Shown: piece after piece, positions 16,755-27,258 of the stretch | How positions within the stretch are numbered: position 1 is the first letter of the stretch | How the letters are laid out: every line of letters begins with the position of its first letter | Assembly (NCBI RefSeq): GCF_001441165.1 | Contig: NZ_CP013126.1 | Location: forward strand, 1,269,551 to 1,333,550 | DNA length: 64,000 nucleotides | DNA from: Acidipropionibacterium acidipropionici | Lineage (GTDB): Bacteria; Actinomycetota; Actinomycetes; Propionibacteriales; Propionibacteriaceae | Reading direction: 5' to 3' | Notes under the pieces: model-generated | Databases searched by the model: none | What the model was told of the DNA's origin: nothing | Seen by the model: the letters and a program-made list of their open reading frames with translations, nothing else | Program-made: the position numbers and the translations under genes

Positions 16755-18527
16755 TCACTTGATGACGTACACCTCGATGTTGTTCTCGGGCTTGGTGCAC
16801 AGCACGTACTGACCCGAGGTGCAGCTCAAGGTGTACGCCTTCTGGGTCGCCGGGCTGTACGCGGTGACGTCGAACCGGTCGCCGTGGTCGGCGGGGATCG
16901 CCGCGGCGACGTTCTGGGCGAAGGGGCAGGAGGTGTTCTTGCCGCCCACCGCGACGGTCGGCGTGCAGGCCTTCGCGCCGACCGGCAGGGCCACCGCGGT
17001 GGTGGGCTCCAGGGTCGGCGTGGGGGAGTCGGTCGACGCCGACTCGCTCGGCCGCTGGCTGGACGCCGAGCTGCTGGCCGAGTGGGTGCCCCCGGCCTCG
17101 TCACCCTTCTTCCCGCCGAAGCCGATCGGGCTGAAGACGATGCCCAGGACCACCGCGACCGCCACCACGGCGATGATGAGCGGCAGCCACCGGCGTCCGC
17201 CCTTCTTCGGCTCTCCGGACCCGCCCCCGCCGGGCTGCTGGGCCGCCATCATCGGGGCCGGCTGACCGGGCTGGGACATCTGCCCCGCCTGGGACATCGG
17301 CTCCGGATAAGCCCCCGGATATGAGGCGCCGATCGCCGTCGGATAGGGCGTCGTCTGGTAAGGGCCGGACGGATACGGGGTCTGGCCGGAGGTACCCGGG
17401 GACGGGTAGGAGCCTCCAGGCAGCGTGGAGCCGGGCTGCCCGGGAGCCCCTTGACCTGCCACGCCCGGATCCGAGGAGCCGTATCCCACGAGGGTGCCGG
17501 GGGACTGCTGGAAGGGCGCCGGCGACGGCATCGCGTTCCAGCCCTCGCCCACCACATAGGTGGCCGCGAGCCCGGCGCCGGCCGCACCCGCGGCCTCGGG
17601 GGCTCCCGGGCCACCGCCGGGGGAGGCCAGAAGGTCGCCGGGGGCCTGGCCATCCGCCAGCCGCCGCAGCTCCCGTGCCAGCACCTGGGCGGACGCCGGC
17701 CGACCGGCCGGATCCTTGGCCAGGCAGCAGGAGATGATCTGCCACATCCGCTCCGAGAGCCCGTCGGGCCGGGCCGGCTCCTGTGCCATGTGGGCGTGCA
17801 TCACGGCCTCACGGCTCGGGGCGGCGAAGGGGGTGCGCCCGGCGACCATCTCGTAGAGCATGATCCCGAAGGAGTACAGGTCGCTGGCGGGGGTGGGCGC
17901 CCTGCCCAGGATGATCTCGGGGGAGACGTAGTTGGGGGTTCCCGCGAATGCGGTGGCCGTGGCGGCGGCCGAGTCGAGGATCTTCGAGACGCCGAAGTCG
18001 GTGATCTTGGGGTGCCAGCCGCCCCCGGCGTCCGCCAGCCCGGATCGCCGGGTGGCCTCCGGATCGACCTGACCGGGATCGGTCCTGGTGAGCAGCACAT
18101 TGGCGGGCTTCACGTCGCGATGGCAGATCTTCGCGGCGTGGATGGCCGCCAGGCCGTCGGCGATCTCGGCCCCCAGCCGCGCAGCGTAGGCCTCCTGCAT
18201 CCGCTGGTTGTGGCCGGCGTGCTCCTTGAGCTCGGAGCCCAGATCGGGGCCCTCGACGTACTCCATGACGATGCCCAGCGTCGCCCCCTCCATGACGACG
18301 TCGCGCACCTGCACGACCGCCGGATGGGTGATCGAGGTGAGGATCTGGCTCTCGTCGAAGAAGCGCCTCCGGATGTCCTTGTCGGTGGCCAGATGCGGGT
18401 GGAGCATCTTCACAGCGACAGTGCCGCCCTGCTGGTCGTGGGCGCGCCAGACCTGGCCCATGGCGCCGTTGCCGATCACTTCGTCGAACTCGTACCGGCT
18501 TCCAAGGCGGTCCCCGGGTGCGGTCAT
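16755..18527 (-). CDS. Transmembrane Ser/Thr protein kinase (PknF-like)
   Basis: Hanks-type kinase, 590 residues. Gly-rich loop GNGAMGQV (19-26), Lys40 in VAVKML, catalytic loop HRDVKPANVLL with Asp138, DFG at 177-179, activation loop ending in GTPNYVSPE (SPE in place of the usual APE). A long Pro/Gly/Tyr-rich juxtamembrane linker (300-440), a basic KKGGRR, one helix (447-466) and an extracellular domain of about 120 residues with cysteines follow. GGAGGTCGAGG precedes the start. It lies 96 bases downstream of the FHA-ABC transporter gene, the same pairing as mycobacterial PknF with Rv1747, where the kinase phosphorylates the transporter. That relation is inferred here from the arrangement. 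Confidence 0.94.
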   Translation of the reverse strand: MTAPGDRLGSRYEFDEVIGNGAMGQVWRAHDQQGGTVAVKMLHPHLATDKDIRRRFFDESQILTSITHPAVVQVRDVVMEGATLGIVMEYVEGPDLGSELKEHAGHNQRMQEAYAARLGAEIADGLAAIHAAKICHRDVKPANVLLTRTDPGQVDPEATRRSGLADAGGGWHPKITDFGVSKILDSAAATATAFAGTPNYVSPEIILGRAPTPASDLYSFGIMLYEMVAGRTPFAAPSREAVMHAHMAQEPARPDGLSERMWQIISCCLAKDPAGRPASAQVLARELRRLADGQAPGDLLASPGGGPGAPEAAGAAGAGLAATYVVGEGWNAMPSPAPFQQSPGTLVGYGSSDPGVAGQGAPGQPGSTLPGGSYPSPGTSGQTPYPSGPYQTTPYPTAIGASYPGAYPEPMSQAGQMSQPGQPAPMMAAQQPGGGGSGEPKKGGRRWLPLIIAVVAVAVVLGIVFSPIGFGGKKGDEAGGTHSASSSASSQRPSESASTDSPTPTLEPTTAVALPVGAKACTPTVAVGGKNTSCPFAQNVAAAIPADHGDRFDVTAYSPATQKAYTLSCTSGQYVLCTKPENNIEVYVIK

Positions 18528-18623
18528 CCTCGACCTCCTTCCTCGCCGGGTCGATGGTCCCTGAACGTTATGTCAGCCTAGAAGATCGCGCGTGTACCGC
18601 CAATTGAACGGGTCTGCGCCCCC

Positions 18624-21362
18624 TCATGCGGTCGCCTTCTGACGCCGCAGCACCAGGGCGGTCGCCACCCAGGACACCAGGCAGATGGCGAGAACGGCCC
18701 CGCAGCCGATGAGCCAGCTCGTCAGGTCGTGGTCCCAGAGCCGGTCCTTGACCGCCCCCGGGCCGTCCAGCCGGATCTTCTGCAGGTCGATCGTGCCGGC
18801 CGCCTGGGCGTATCCCCAGCGTCCCGGCATGGGCAGGGCGAGGATCTCCATGAAGGTTCGTCCCGACACCTCGATGATGCCGCCGCACAGCACCAGCTGG
18901 GCCATCACGGCCACCACCATGGCCGGCATCACCTGCTCGCTGGTGGAGACGAGCGCCGAGATGAGCAGCCCGATCACCGCCGAGGAGAAGGCGGTGCCGA
19001 AGACCGCCAGGCCCAGTTCCGGCCAGCCGGGCATCAGGATCCCGTCGCCCGGACCGTCCTTACCGATCATCACGACGCCCAGCAGCAGGACGGTCTGCAC
19101 CAGGCTCAGGAGCAGCAGCACCGTCACCTTCGACATGAGGTACATCTGCTGGGACAGTCCAACGGCCCGTTCTCGCAGGAAGATCGGACGTTCCGCGATG
19201 AGCTCGCGGATGCTCGACGAGACCCCCATGAAGGAGGCGCCGATGATGAGGATCGTGAGCAGCGTGGACGCCTCGCCGGGGTGGTCGCGGCTCTGCGGCC
19301 CGAATCCCGCCGAACCGGGGATGGCCAGCGCCATCAGGGCGATGAGCACCGGCATCATGAGGCTCGACAGCACGAAGTTGCGGTCGGTGAGCATGATCCG
19401 GAACTGCCGGGAGACCAGCGTGCGCCACTGCCGGGCCGCCGAGCTCACCCGCACCCGCGTCCTCCCTCCGCCGCCCTGAACATGCTGTTCGGGAGGGGCG
19501 GCGTCGGCGGCCAGCGGGCTGTGGGCGAACCTCTGCTGCCACACCTGGGGCTCGCCGGTGACCGCCTCGAAGACGTCGGCGTAGTCGTCCATCTGGAAAT
19601 GCGTCATGAGGTCGCCGGGAGGGCCGAAGTATGCGATTTTCCCACCCGGGGCCAGCAGCATCACCCGGTCGCAGGCGGCCAGGTTCGCGACGCTGTGGGT
19701 GATGACGATGACCACCCGGCCGGTGTCGGCCTGGCGGCGCAGCAGTCTCATCACCGACCGGTCGAGGTTGGGGTCCAGGCCGGAGGTGGGCTCGTCCAGG
19801 AAGAGCAGGCTGGGCTGGGTGAGCAGCTCCAGGGCCACCGACACCCGCTTGCGCTGGCCTCCCGACAGCCGGGAGACGGTGGTGTTCGCGTGCTCGGCCA
19901 GGCCCAGCTCCCCCATCACCCTCTCGATCTCGTGATTGCGCTGCTCGGCCGTGTAGTCCTTGGGCAGGCGGAGCTTCGCGGCGTAGTCGAGGGCCTGTCT
20001 CACGGTGAGGCGTCCGTGCACCAGGTCGTCCTGGGGGACGACGCCGATCCGTCCGCGCAGTCCGTCGTAGTTGCGGTAGAGATCCTCCCCCTCGTAGATG
20101 ACGGTGCCGGCGGTGGCGGGCTGGGAGCCGGTCAGGGCCTTCAGCAGGGTGGACTTACCGGCCCCCGAGGGCCCGATCACCGCCACCAGGGAGCCTGCCG
20201 GCAGGCCGAAGGTGACGTCGTCGAGGAGCTGCTTGCCGCCGGGCAGGGTGAAGGAGATGTGGTGGGCGGCCAGGGTGGTGCGCGGCGGCGCCACCAGGGA
20301 GAGCTGCCCGTCGCGGCAGACCAGGGAGGTGCGGCCCACGGTGAGCCGGTCGCCGGGGCCCAGGTGGCCCCGGGTGATCCGCTGGGAGTTGATCCAGGTG
20401 CCGTTGGAGCTGCGCAGGTCGACGACGTCGAAGCCGTCCCCGGCCGGGCGCAGCTGGGCGTGCGCCCGGGAGACGAGGGGGTCGTCGATGCAGATGGCGG
20501 CGTTGGGGTCGCGGCCGATGGTCCAGGTACCGCCGGCCGGCCCGGCCGGGGCCTCGGGGATCTCGGCCATCTGCCGGGAATCGGAACCGGTCGGTGCTGA
20601 TGAGCCCGAGGGGGCGGACGGGCCGGAGGGGGCCGACGGCGCTGAGCGCCCCAAGGACCCTGGGGGCGCTGAGGGGCCCGGGCCGACGGGGCCCGCAGTG
20701 GTGGGCGCCTCGACGCCGGGGAAACGGGCCGTCTGCTGGGAGTCCGGGCTGCCCGGGGCGCCCCATTCGGCGGTGTTCGCGGAGGATCCGTATCCGATCG
20801 GTGTGGGGGCGGTGGCCCCCCTGCGCGGTGTTCCTGGCCCGGGAGACGTCGGGCCCGTCGTCGCCGACCGCCCGCCGGGAGTCGACGGACCGGACGGCGG
20901 ACGCCGCACCATGATCGTGCTGAACGGGGAGGACTCGATGGGGTTGCGCGAGGACGCGGCCTCCACCTGGAGGGGGTAGCCGTCGACGGCCCCGACCATC
21001 AGGGTGAAGGGCGCGGCCAGCACCACGCTCGGCTCTCCCGGGCCCAGGTGGGCGGCCAAGCGTCGTCCGTTGAGGAAGGTGCCGTTGCTGGAGCGGTCCT
21101 CCACCGCCACCTGATTGCCGCCCACAGCGGTGAGGACGAGGTGGGTCCGCGAGATCCGGGAGTCGTCGACGGCCAGCTGTGCGTGCGGATCCCGCCCGAG
21201 GGTCACCGGCGAGCCGGGGGACAGCAGAGCGCTGCGGGGGCCGCAGCGCACCATGAGCACCTGAGCCATCAGGCCCTGTGGGGCCCGGCCGGGGCGGGCG
21301 GGTCCGGAAGCGCGCCCGCTGGGCATGGTCCCCGCCGAGGGGATGTACGGCGGCTGGGTCAC
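18624..21362 (-). CDS. ABC transporter with two FHA domains (Rv1747-like)
   Basis: 912-residue fusion. FHA domain 1 (about 36-110: GRD, SRTH, SSNGTFLNG), a Pro/Ser/Gly-rich linker (140-265) with several threonines suited to phosphorylation, FHA domain 2 (about 278-348: GRD, SRAH, SSNGTWIN), an ABC ATPase (Walker A GPSGAGKST at 397-405, signature LSGGQRKR at 499-506, Walker B LLFLDEP), then an ABC2-type membrane domain with about six helices. FHA domains bind phosphothreonine, so the kinase encoded just downstream is the natural partner. The mycobacterial counterpart Rv1747 is linked to lipooligosaccharide or PIM export; the substrate here is unknown. Good confidence in family and pairing. Confidence 0.94.
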   Translation of the reverse strand: MTQPPYIPSAGTMPSGRASGPARPGRAPQGLMAQVLMVRCGPRSALLSPGSPVTLGRDPHAQLAVDDSRISRTHLVLTAVGGNQVAVEDRSSNGTFLNGRRLAAHLGPGEPSVVLAAPFTLMVGAVDGYPLQVEAASSRNPIESSPFSTIMVRRPPSGPSTPGGRSATTGPTSPGPGTPRRGATAPTPIGYGSSANTAEWGAPGSPDSQQTARFPGVEAPTTAGPVGPGPSAPPGSLGRSAPSAPSGPSAPSGSSAPTGSDSRQMAEIPEAPAGPAGGTWTIGRDPNAAICIDDPLVSRAHAQLRPAGDGFDVVDLRSSNGTWINSQRITRGHLGPGDRLTVGRTSLVCRDGQLSLVAPPRTTLAAHHISFTLPGGKQLLDDVTFGLPAGSLVAVIGPSGAGKSTLLKALTGSQPATAGTVIYEGEDLYRNYDGLRGRIGVVPQDDLVHGRLTVRQALDYAAKLRLPKDYTAEQRNHEIERVMGELGLAEHANTTVSRLSGGQRKRVSVALELLTQPSLLFLDEPTSGLDPNLDRSVMRLLRRQADTGRVVIVITHSVANLAACDRVMLLAPGGKIAYFGPPGDLMTHFQMDDYADVFEAVTGEPQVWQQRFAHSPLAADAAPPEQHVQGGGGRTRVRVSSAARQWRTLVSRQFRIMLTDRNFVLSSLMMPVLIALMALAIPGSAGFGPQSRDHPGEASTLLTILIIGASFMGVSSSIRELIAERPIFLRERAVGLSQQMYLMSKVTVLLLLSLVQTVLLLGVVMIGKDGPGDGILMPGWPELGLAVFGTAFSSAVIGLLISALVSTSEQVMPAMVVAVMAQLVLCGGIIEVSGRTFMEILALPMPGRWGYAQAAGTIDLQKIRLDGPGAVKDRLWDHDLTSWLIGCGAVLAICLVSWVATALVLRRQKATA

Positions 21363-21561
21363 GATTACTCCTGTCGGCGGTGGCGGGGGGCCTGTGACCG
21401 GTCAGTGATGAGCCGGGTCGGGTCTCAGGCTAGACCGTGCCTATGTCACCCGCGGTGCTTCGCTGCGGTTTGACGTCCCTGGCATGTGGACAGCATGGGT
21501 ATGGCCGAGAGCGTGTCGTAGTTCCGTCGACATCATGCCTGCCGCAGGGGTGGCTCAGCTT

Positions 21562-21588
21562 GTAACAAAGTAGTCACTCCTCAGAAAT
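21562..21588 (+). promoter_or_regulatory. GlnR-like box upstream of nirB
   Basis: GTAAC, six bases, GTCAC, six bases, GAAAT reproduces the spacing of the actinobacterial GlnR operator (GTnAC-n6-GaAAC units), about 105 bases before nirB. Nitrite reductase genes are known GlnR targets in Streptomyces and Mycobacterium. The rest of the interval 21363-21694 shows no gene. Confidence 0.4.
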
Positions 21589-21694
21589 ACCCGCCGGACA
21601 GACTGGCCGCAGGCACAACACCAGTCCGGCCGGATCCTCGGATCCACATCGGACGCGGACCACACATCCAGCGCGGGCGGGGGAGGACGCAAGC

Positions 21695-24275
21695 ATGATC
21701 GAGACGGGAACGGACCGCACCAGGGTCCTGGTGGTCGGCGGCGGCATGGTGGCCCACCGGTTCACCGAGCGGCTTCGCGATGAGGACACGGCCCGGCGAT
21801 TCGACATCACTGTCGTCGGCGAGGAGCCGGTGCGGCCCTACGACCGGGTCCACCTCACAGACGTTCTGCGCGGCAGGGCTCCCGGGGAGCTCGAGCTGGG
21901 CCGCCCTCTGATGTGGTCGGATCCCTGCGTGCATCTTCGCAGCGGGGACCCCGTCTCCGCGCTGCACCTCGAGCAGCGCACCGCCGAATGCCTCTCCGGC
22001 GAGGTGATCGGGTGGGACCGCCTGGTGCTGGCGACCGGCGCCGACGGCCGGCGTCCGCCGATCGAGGGCGTCGACCTGCCCGGGGTGTTCGTCTACCGGT
22101 CCCTCGATGATGTGCTGGGCATCGCCCGGCAGGCCGAGACACTGCTGGCGGGGCGGACGGGGCTGGCGGGATCTGCCGAGCCGGGACCGCCCGCAGTCGT
22201 GCTGGGCGGTGGGCTTCTCGGCCTGGAGGCGGCCGGGGCGCTGGTGGAGATGGGCCTGGACGTCACGGTCGTGCAGTCCAGGGGGGCATGTGCTCTCAGA
22301 CCAGCTGGACTCCGGCGGCGGCGCCCTGCTCGGCCGGCTCGTCGAGGAGGCCGGCGTCCACATTCACACCGGGGCCCGTGCCGACCGGATCGTGGCCGGG
22401 GCGGACGGGGCGGCCGGCGCCGTGAGCTGCGGTGGAGACCTCCTGGAAGCGCAGCTGATCGTGATGGCCACCGGGGTGCGGCCCCGCGATGAGCTGGCCG
22501 TCGCCCAGGGCATCGCCACGGCGTCGCACGGCGGAATCCTCATCGATGACTGCTGCCGCACCAACGTCCCTGATGTGTACGCGATCGGCGACGTCGCCAC
22601 CGTCGACGGCGCCCTTCCCGGGCTGATCGCGCCGGGGAATCAACAGGCCGACGTCCTCGCCGGCCTTCTGCTCGGCCGTGACGGGAGCAGGCTCGGTGCG
22701 CTCGACGACGCGGCCAGGCTGAAGTTTTCCGGAGTCGGCGCCGCCAGCTTCGGGGACGCCTTCGCCACCACCTCGGGCGCGGTGAGTGTGCTCTACGCCG
22801 ATCCCACCGCCCGGGCCTACAAGCGCCTGGTGCTCTCCGACGACGGCCGCACCCTGCTGGGAGGGATGCTGGTCGGTGACGACGGCGCGTACTCGATGCT
22901 CCGGCCACTGCTCGGCCATGAGCTGGGCGCCGACCCCGCCACATTCCTGATGCCCGAGGCAGCCTCGGCCGCGCCATCGGTGGATCTGCCCGATGACGCC
23001 CTGGTCTGCTCCTGCAACAGTGTCACCGCCGGGCAGATCGCTTCGGCGGTGCGCGACGGAGGCTGCACCACGGTGGCCGAGATCTCCGCGTCGACGCAGG
23101 CCTGCACCACCTGCGGCTCCTGCGAACCGCTCGTCCGGCGCATCCTGGACCGCCAGCTCGCCTCGATGGGCAGGACCGTCTCCCATGCCATGTGCGAGCA
23201 CTTCTCCATGTCGCGGCGTGAGCTCTTCGACGCCGTTCAGATCTCGGGAGCCCGCACCTTCTCGAAGATTCTGGAGCGTCACGGTACCGGCGGTGACGGC
23301 TGCGACATCTGCAAACCTGCCATCGCGTCGATCCTGGCCCACCTGACCTCCGCGCACGCTCTCGATCCGGACCGTGCGCCGCTGCAGGACACCAACGACC
23401 GGGTGCTCGCCAATATGCAGAAGGACGGCAGCTACTCGGTGGTGCCGCGCATCCCCGGCGGCGAGATCACCCCCGACGGGCTCGTCGCCATCGGCACGAT
23501 CGCCAAGGAGTTCGGGCTGTACACGAAGGTGACCGGGGCTCAGCGCATCGACATGTTCGGGGCGCGGCTGGACGAGCTGCCGGCCATCTGGGAGCGCCTC
23601 ATCGACGCCGGCTTCGAGTCCGGACACGCCTACGGCAAGGCGCTTCGCAATGTGAAGTCGTGCGTCGGCTCGTCCTGGTGCCGCTACGGGGTCAGGGACT
23701 CGGTGGGTATGGCGGTGGCGCTGGAACTGCGGTACCGCGGTGTCCGATCCCCCCACAAGCTGAAGTTCGGCGTCTCGGGTTGCGCCCGGGAGTGTGCCGA
23801 GGCCCGCAGCAAGGATGTCGGGGTGATCGCCACCGAGAAGGGCTGGAATCTTTACGTGGGCGGTAATGGAGGCTTCAATCCGCGACACTCCGATCTGCTG
23901 GCCGAGGACCTCGACGACGACGCGCTGGTCACCGCGATCGACAGGTTCGTCGTCTACTACATCCGCACGGCCGACCGGCTCCAGCGCACCGCACGCTGGG
24001 TCGAGGATCTGGACGGCGGCATCGAGGGGCTGCGGCAGGTGATCTTCGAGGATTCGCTGGGTATCTGCGCCGATCTCGACGCGTACATGCAGGACCATGT
24101 CGAGAGCTATCAGGACGAGTGGCGTCAGGTGCTGGAGGATCCGGAGCGGCGACGCCAGTTCGTGTCCTTCGTCAATGCTCCCGACAGCCACGACGAGCAC
24201 CTTCGGTATGTGCCGGAGCGTGCTCAGCACCGGCCCATCCGGGCCGGGGAGCGTCACGAGCTGCAGGCGTCCTAG
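21695..24275 (+). pseudogene. nirB: NADH-dependent nitrite reductase large subunit, frameshifted
   Basis: Reduces nitrite to ammonium with NAD(P)H. The coding sequence is split by one extra G in a run of six (22281-22286). Frame 1 encodes the FAD/NAD domain up to DVTVVQSRG and frame 2 continues with HVLSDQLD. Removing one G gives 860 codons, the expected NirB length. Downstream parts are intact: BFD-like [2Fe-2S] domain (CSCNSVTAG, CTTCGSCEP), ferredoxin-like half-domain, and siroheme/[4Fe-4S] cysteines in KSCVGSSWCRYG and SGCARECAEA. GGGAGG precedes the ATG. Either a sequencing error, a recent mutation or a slippage site; all else looks under selection. nirD follows by 26 bases. Confidence 0.92.
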
Positions 24276-24301
24276 AGGAACGCGGGCAGGGGAGGAGAAC
24301 C

Positions 24302-24706
24302 ATGACCACAACAGCGACCGCTCAACATGCCGAATCGGCGGGTGCGCCCACCGTTGCCCGGCCCGGAGGGTGGCGGCCCGTCTGCGCGCTGGCCGATCTG
24401 ATCCCGGGGCTCGGGGCTGCAGCTCTGGTCGACGGGGAGCAGGTGGCCCTCTTCCGCCTGCGCGATGACTCGGTGCGCGCGGTGCAGCAGGCCGACCCTC
24501 ACGCCGACGGGGCGAATGTCATGAGCAGGGGCATCGTCGGGGCGCAGGGCGCCCTGACGACCCTCGCCTCCCCACTCCACAAGGAGCTGTACGACCTGGC
24601 CACGGGCACCTGCCTCGACCCGAAGGGGGCGGAGCCGATCAGCCTGCGGACCTGGCCGGTACGGGTGAGGGCGGGTCGGATCGAGATCTGCACGAGGATG
24701 GACTGA
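24302..24706 (+). CDS. nirD: Nitrite reductase small subunit
   Basis: 134 residues with the Rieske-like beta fold of NirD (WRPVCALADLIPGLGAAAL, LASPLHKELYDLATG, LRTWPVRVRAGRIEI). As in other NirD proteins, the Cys-His pairs that bind a cluster in true Rieske proteins are missing. The start ATG has GGGGAGGAGAACC before it, and an open frame reaching further upstream overlaps nirB and is ignored. Works with NirB; the pair forms one operon, possibly under GlnR. Confidence 0.92.
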   Translation: MTTTATAQHAESAGAPTVARPGGWRPVCALADLIPGLGAAALVDGEQVALFRLRDDSVRAVQQADPHADGANVMSRGIVGAQGALTTLASPLHKELYDLATGTCLDPKGAEPISLRTWPVRVRAGRIEICTRMD

Positions 24707-24733
24707 CACAGTGCTGGGCTGATACCTCGCGAC

Positions 24734-24771
24734 TGTGTAGGAAGTGTGATGACGCCCACACTTCCTACACA
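24734..24771. terminator. Bidirectional hairpin between nirD and nadE
   Basis: Fifteen-base perfect arms (TGTGTAGGAAGTGTG and its complement) around an eight-base loop, placed between the convergent nirD and nadE stops. Confidence 0.8.
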
Positions 24772-24799
24772 CTCCCCGGCCGGGGCACGGAACCAGGCC

Positions 24800-26941
24800 T
24801 CATTCCTCCGGGACGGTCTCCAGATCCGCCAGCCAGGCGTTGGCGACGGCGTCGGAGGGCATCCGCCAGTCCCCGCGCGGCGACAGGGAGCCGCCGGCCA
24901 CCACCTTCGGGCCGTTGGGAAGCGTTGAGCGCTTGAACTGGTTGCCGACGAAGCGTCGCAGGAAGAGCCTCGTCCACTCCTTGATGTGTGCGAGGGAGTA
25001 CTGGTTTCGGTCCTCGGGCCGGAACCCCGGCGGCCATGCGCCCGCCTCGACGTCGGCCCAGGCGTGATGGCTCATGAAGACGATCCGGCTGGGCCGAAGC
25101 CCCTTGCGCAGCAGGTGGAAGAGGGTGAAGTCCTGCAGCTCGTAGGGGCCGATCTTCGCCTGGGTGGACTGGATCTGCTCGCCGGGGCGGGCCGGCACGA
25201 GCTCGGGGGAGATCTCGGTGCCCAGCACCGATTCGAGGACGGCGTCGGTGGCCTCGTCGAACTGGTTCGAGGAGATGCACCAGCGGATGAGGTGCTGGAT
25301 GAGGGTCTTCGGCACCCCGGGGTTGACGTTGTAGTGGCTCATCTGGTCGCCGACCCCGAAGGTGCACCAGCCCAGCGCCAGCTCCGAGAGGTCACCGGTG
25401 CCCAGCACGATGCCGCCGCGCTGGTTGGCGATGCGGAACAGGAAGTCGTAGCGCAGGCCGGCCTGGACGTTCTCGAAGGTGACGTCGTAGACGGGCTCGC
25501 CGTCCCCGGCCGGGTGGCCCATCTCCTTGAGCATCCGGGTGGCGGTGGGGCGGATGTCGAGGATCTCGCAGGGGATCCCCATCGCCTCGCACAGTGCCAG
25601 GGCGTTGTTCTTCGTGTGGTCGGTGGTGGCGAATCCGGGCATGGTGAAGGCCAGGATGTCGGAGCGCGGACGCCCGGCCTGGTCCATCGCCTTGGCGGCG
25701 ACCAGCAGGGCGTGGGTGGAGTCCAGGCCGCCCGAGACCCCGATGACGACCTTCGATCCGCCCAGGGCCTCCAGACGGCGTCGCAGCCCGTAGACTTGGA
25801 TGTTGTAGGCCTCGTAGCAGTCCTGCTCCAGCAGCTCCGGATCGTTCGGCACGAAGGGGAAGCGGCTGATCGCCCGTTCCAGGCCGATGTCGGTGCGGGG
25901 CGGGTCGAGGGTGAAGGGGATGTCCCCCCAGGTGTCGGGGGAGGTGGCGTCGTCCGCAGCGGCGGCGTCGCCGATGCCCAGCGCGAGCCTGTTGTCCTTC
26001 GCGCGGAGCGCGAGCCTGTTGTCATCGAAGGACCCCTGCCGCATCCTCTCCTGGCGGAGGGCGTCCAGGTCGACGTCGGCCAGGCAGTATCCGGGCTCCG
26101 GGTCGAAGCGGGGGGTCTTGGCCAGCAGCTCGCCGCACTCGTAGATCATCGTCTGGCCGTCCCAGGACAGGTCGGTCGAGGACTCGCCGGGGCCTGCGGC
26201 GGCGTAGACGTAGGCCTGCAACTGCTTGGCGGAGGCGTCGGCGCACAGGCGGTGGCGCTCCCGGGAGCGGCCCACGGTGATGGGGGAGCCCGAGAGGTTG
26301 AGTTCGACGGTGGCGCCGGCCAGGGCGGCCTCGGCACTCGGGGAGACGGGCACCCACAGGTCCTCGCAGATCTCCACATGGAAGATGAGCCCCGGCAGGT
26401 CGACGGCACGGAAGAGCAGCCGGGTGCCGAAGGGGACGGTGGATCCCGGGCCGCTGGCCTCAGGCCCTGGGAGCCCTGAGGCCACGCGCTGCAGCCGGAC
26501 CGTCGAGACGCCGGGCAGGCCCGCGGCGGCCGCGAAGTGCCGCTTCTCGTAGAACTCCCGGTAGTTGGGCAGGTAGCTCTTGGGGACGACGCCGAGAACC
26601 CGCCCGCGGTGCACCACCACGGCGCAGTTGTAGAGCCGGTTGCCGTGGCGCAGCGGTGCGCCCACGACGATCACCGGAAGCAGACCTGTCGACGCCGCCC
26701 GCAGCGTCTCGACGGCGTCCAGGGTGGCGTCGAGGACGACGTCCTGGAGGAGCAGGTCGTCGATGTTGTAGCCGGTCAGGCAGAGCTCGGGGAAGACGGC
26801 GATCGCCACACCGCGCCCGTCCAGCTCGCGGACGGTCTCGATGATGCCGGTGACGTTGGAGGCCGGATCGCCGATGTGGACCTGGGATGTGCAGGCGGCC
26901 ACCCGGGCGAATCCCTGGTCATAGGCGGAGTGGAAGTTCAC
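24800..26941 (-). CDS. nadE: Glutamine-dependent NAD synthetase
   Basis: Last step of NAD synthesis: amidates deamido-NAD using ammonia from glutamine. 713 residues with both domains expected in actinobacteria. The N-terminal nitrilase-like glutaminase has Glu in [10 protein letters not shown], Lys in VPKSYLPNY and nucleophile Cys in [11 protein letters not shown]. The C-terminal synthetase has [11 protein letters not shown] as PP-loop and [14 protein letters not shown]. Start is GTG at 26941 with a weak GGGGG site. A small ORF upstream on the same strand overlaps the start by 23 bases, so translation may be coupled. Confidence 0.95.
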   Translation of the reverse strand: MNFHSAYDQGFARVAACTSQVHIGDPASNVTGIIETVRELDGRGVAIAVFPELCLTGYNIDDLLLQDVVLDATLDAVETLRAASTGLLPVIVVGAPLRHGNRLYNCAVVVHRGRVLGVVPKSYLPNYREFYEKRHFAAAAGLPGVSTVRLQRVASGLPGPEASGPGSTVPFGTRLLFRAVDLPGLIFHVEICEDLWVPVSPSAEAALAGATVELNLSGSPITVGRSRERHRLCADASAKQLQAYVYAAAGPGESSTDLSWDGQTMIYECGELLAKTPRFDPEPGYCLADVDLDALRQERMRQGSFDDNRLALRAKDNRLALGIGDAAAADDATSPDTWGDIPFTLDPPRTDIGLERAISRFPFVPNDPELLEQDCYEAYNIQVYGLRRRLEALGGSKVVIGVSGGLDSTHALLVAAKAMDQAGRPRSDILAFTMPGFATTDHTKNNALALCEAMGIPCEILDIRPTATRMLKEMGHPAGDGEPVYDVTFENVQAGLRYDFLFRIANQRGGIVLGTGDLSELALGWCTFGVGDQMSHYNVNPGVPKTLIQHLIRWCISSNQFDEATDAVLESVLGTEISPELVPARPGEQIQSTQAKIGPYELQDFTLFHLLRKGLRPSRIVFMSHHAWADVEAGAWPPGFRPEDRNQYSLAHIKEWTRLFLRRFVGNQFKRSTLPNGPKVVAGGSLSPRGDWRMPSDAVANAWLADLETVPEE

Positions 26942-27110
26942 GCCCCCAGTCTGGCATCACGGCTGTGTCGAGGGGGCCGAGGCGGTCCGCCTCGATCAGC
27001 GCAACGACGTCCTCGTCGGTGACGGGAGTCCCGCCGCGGGACACGAGGCGGCCGTCGCTTCCCCGTTCCAGGTGCGCGGCGCCGTCCTCTGCGATGGCGG
27101 TGTCGTCCAT
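26919..27110 (-). CDS. Small hypothetical protein overlapping nadE start
   Basis: 63 residues (begins MDDTAIAEDGAAHLERG, contains VTDEDVVALIEADRLGPLD). Codon use is typical of genuine genes here (third positions nearly all G or C), which is why I list it, but there is no ribosome site and no family I recognise. It overlaps the nadE start by 23 bases in another frame. The acidic VTDEDVVALIEADR segment is weakly reminiscent of small antitoxin-like helices. Confidence 0.4.
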   Translation of the reverse strand: MDDTAIAEDGAAHLERGSDGRLVSRGGTPVTDEDVVALIEADRLGPLDTAVMPDWGRELPLRL

Positions 27111-27181
27111 GAGGTGACTGTATGTCGTACGGACCTCACATTCCTCATGCCCCTGTGACGCTCCTCGGCGTGATCGATGTT

Positions 27182-27235
27182 CAAGCATTGGTGGATTCAA
27201 CGGCGAGTTCACCGTCGAATCCACCAATGCTCGAG
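27182..27235. repeat. Long inverted repeat upstream of mazE
   Basis: Arms of about 23 bases (27182-27204 and 27213-27235) with two mismatches around CGAGTTCA. It lies 31 bases before the mazEF start. It could terminate leftward or incoming transcripts, or serve as part of the autoregulated promoter. Confidence 0.7.
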
Positions 27236-27242
27236 CCGTCAG

Positions 27243-27258
27243 TGCTACCTGGGTAGCA
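27243..27258 (+). promoter_or_regulatory. Putative mazEF operator
   Basis: TGCTACC-TG-GGTAGCA is a perfect 16-bp palindrome ending eight bases before the antitoxin ATG, overlapping a TAGCAT hexamer. Ribbon-helix-helix antitoxins typically bind such sites to repress their own operon. Confidence 0.5.
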
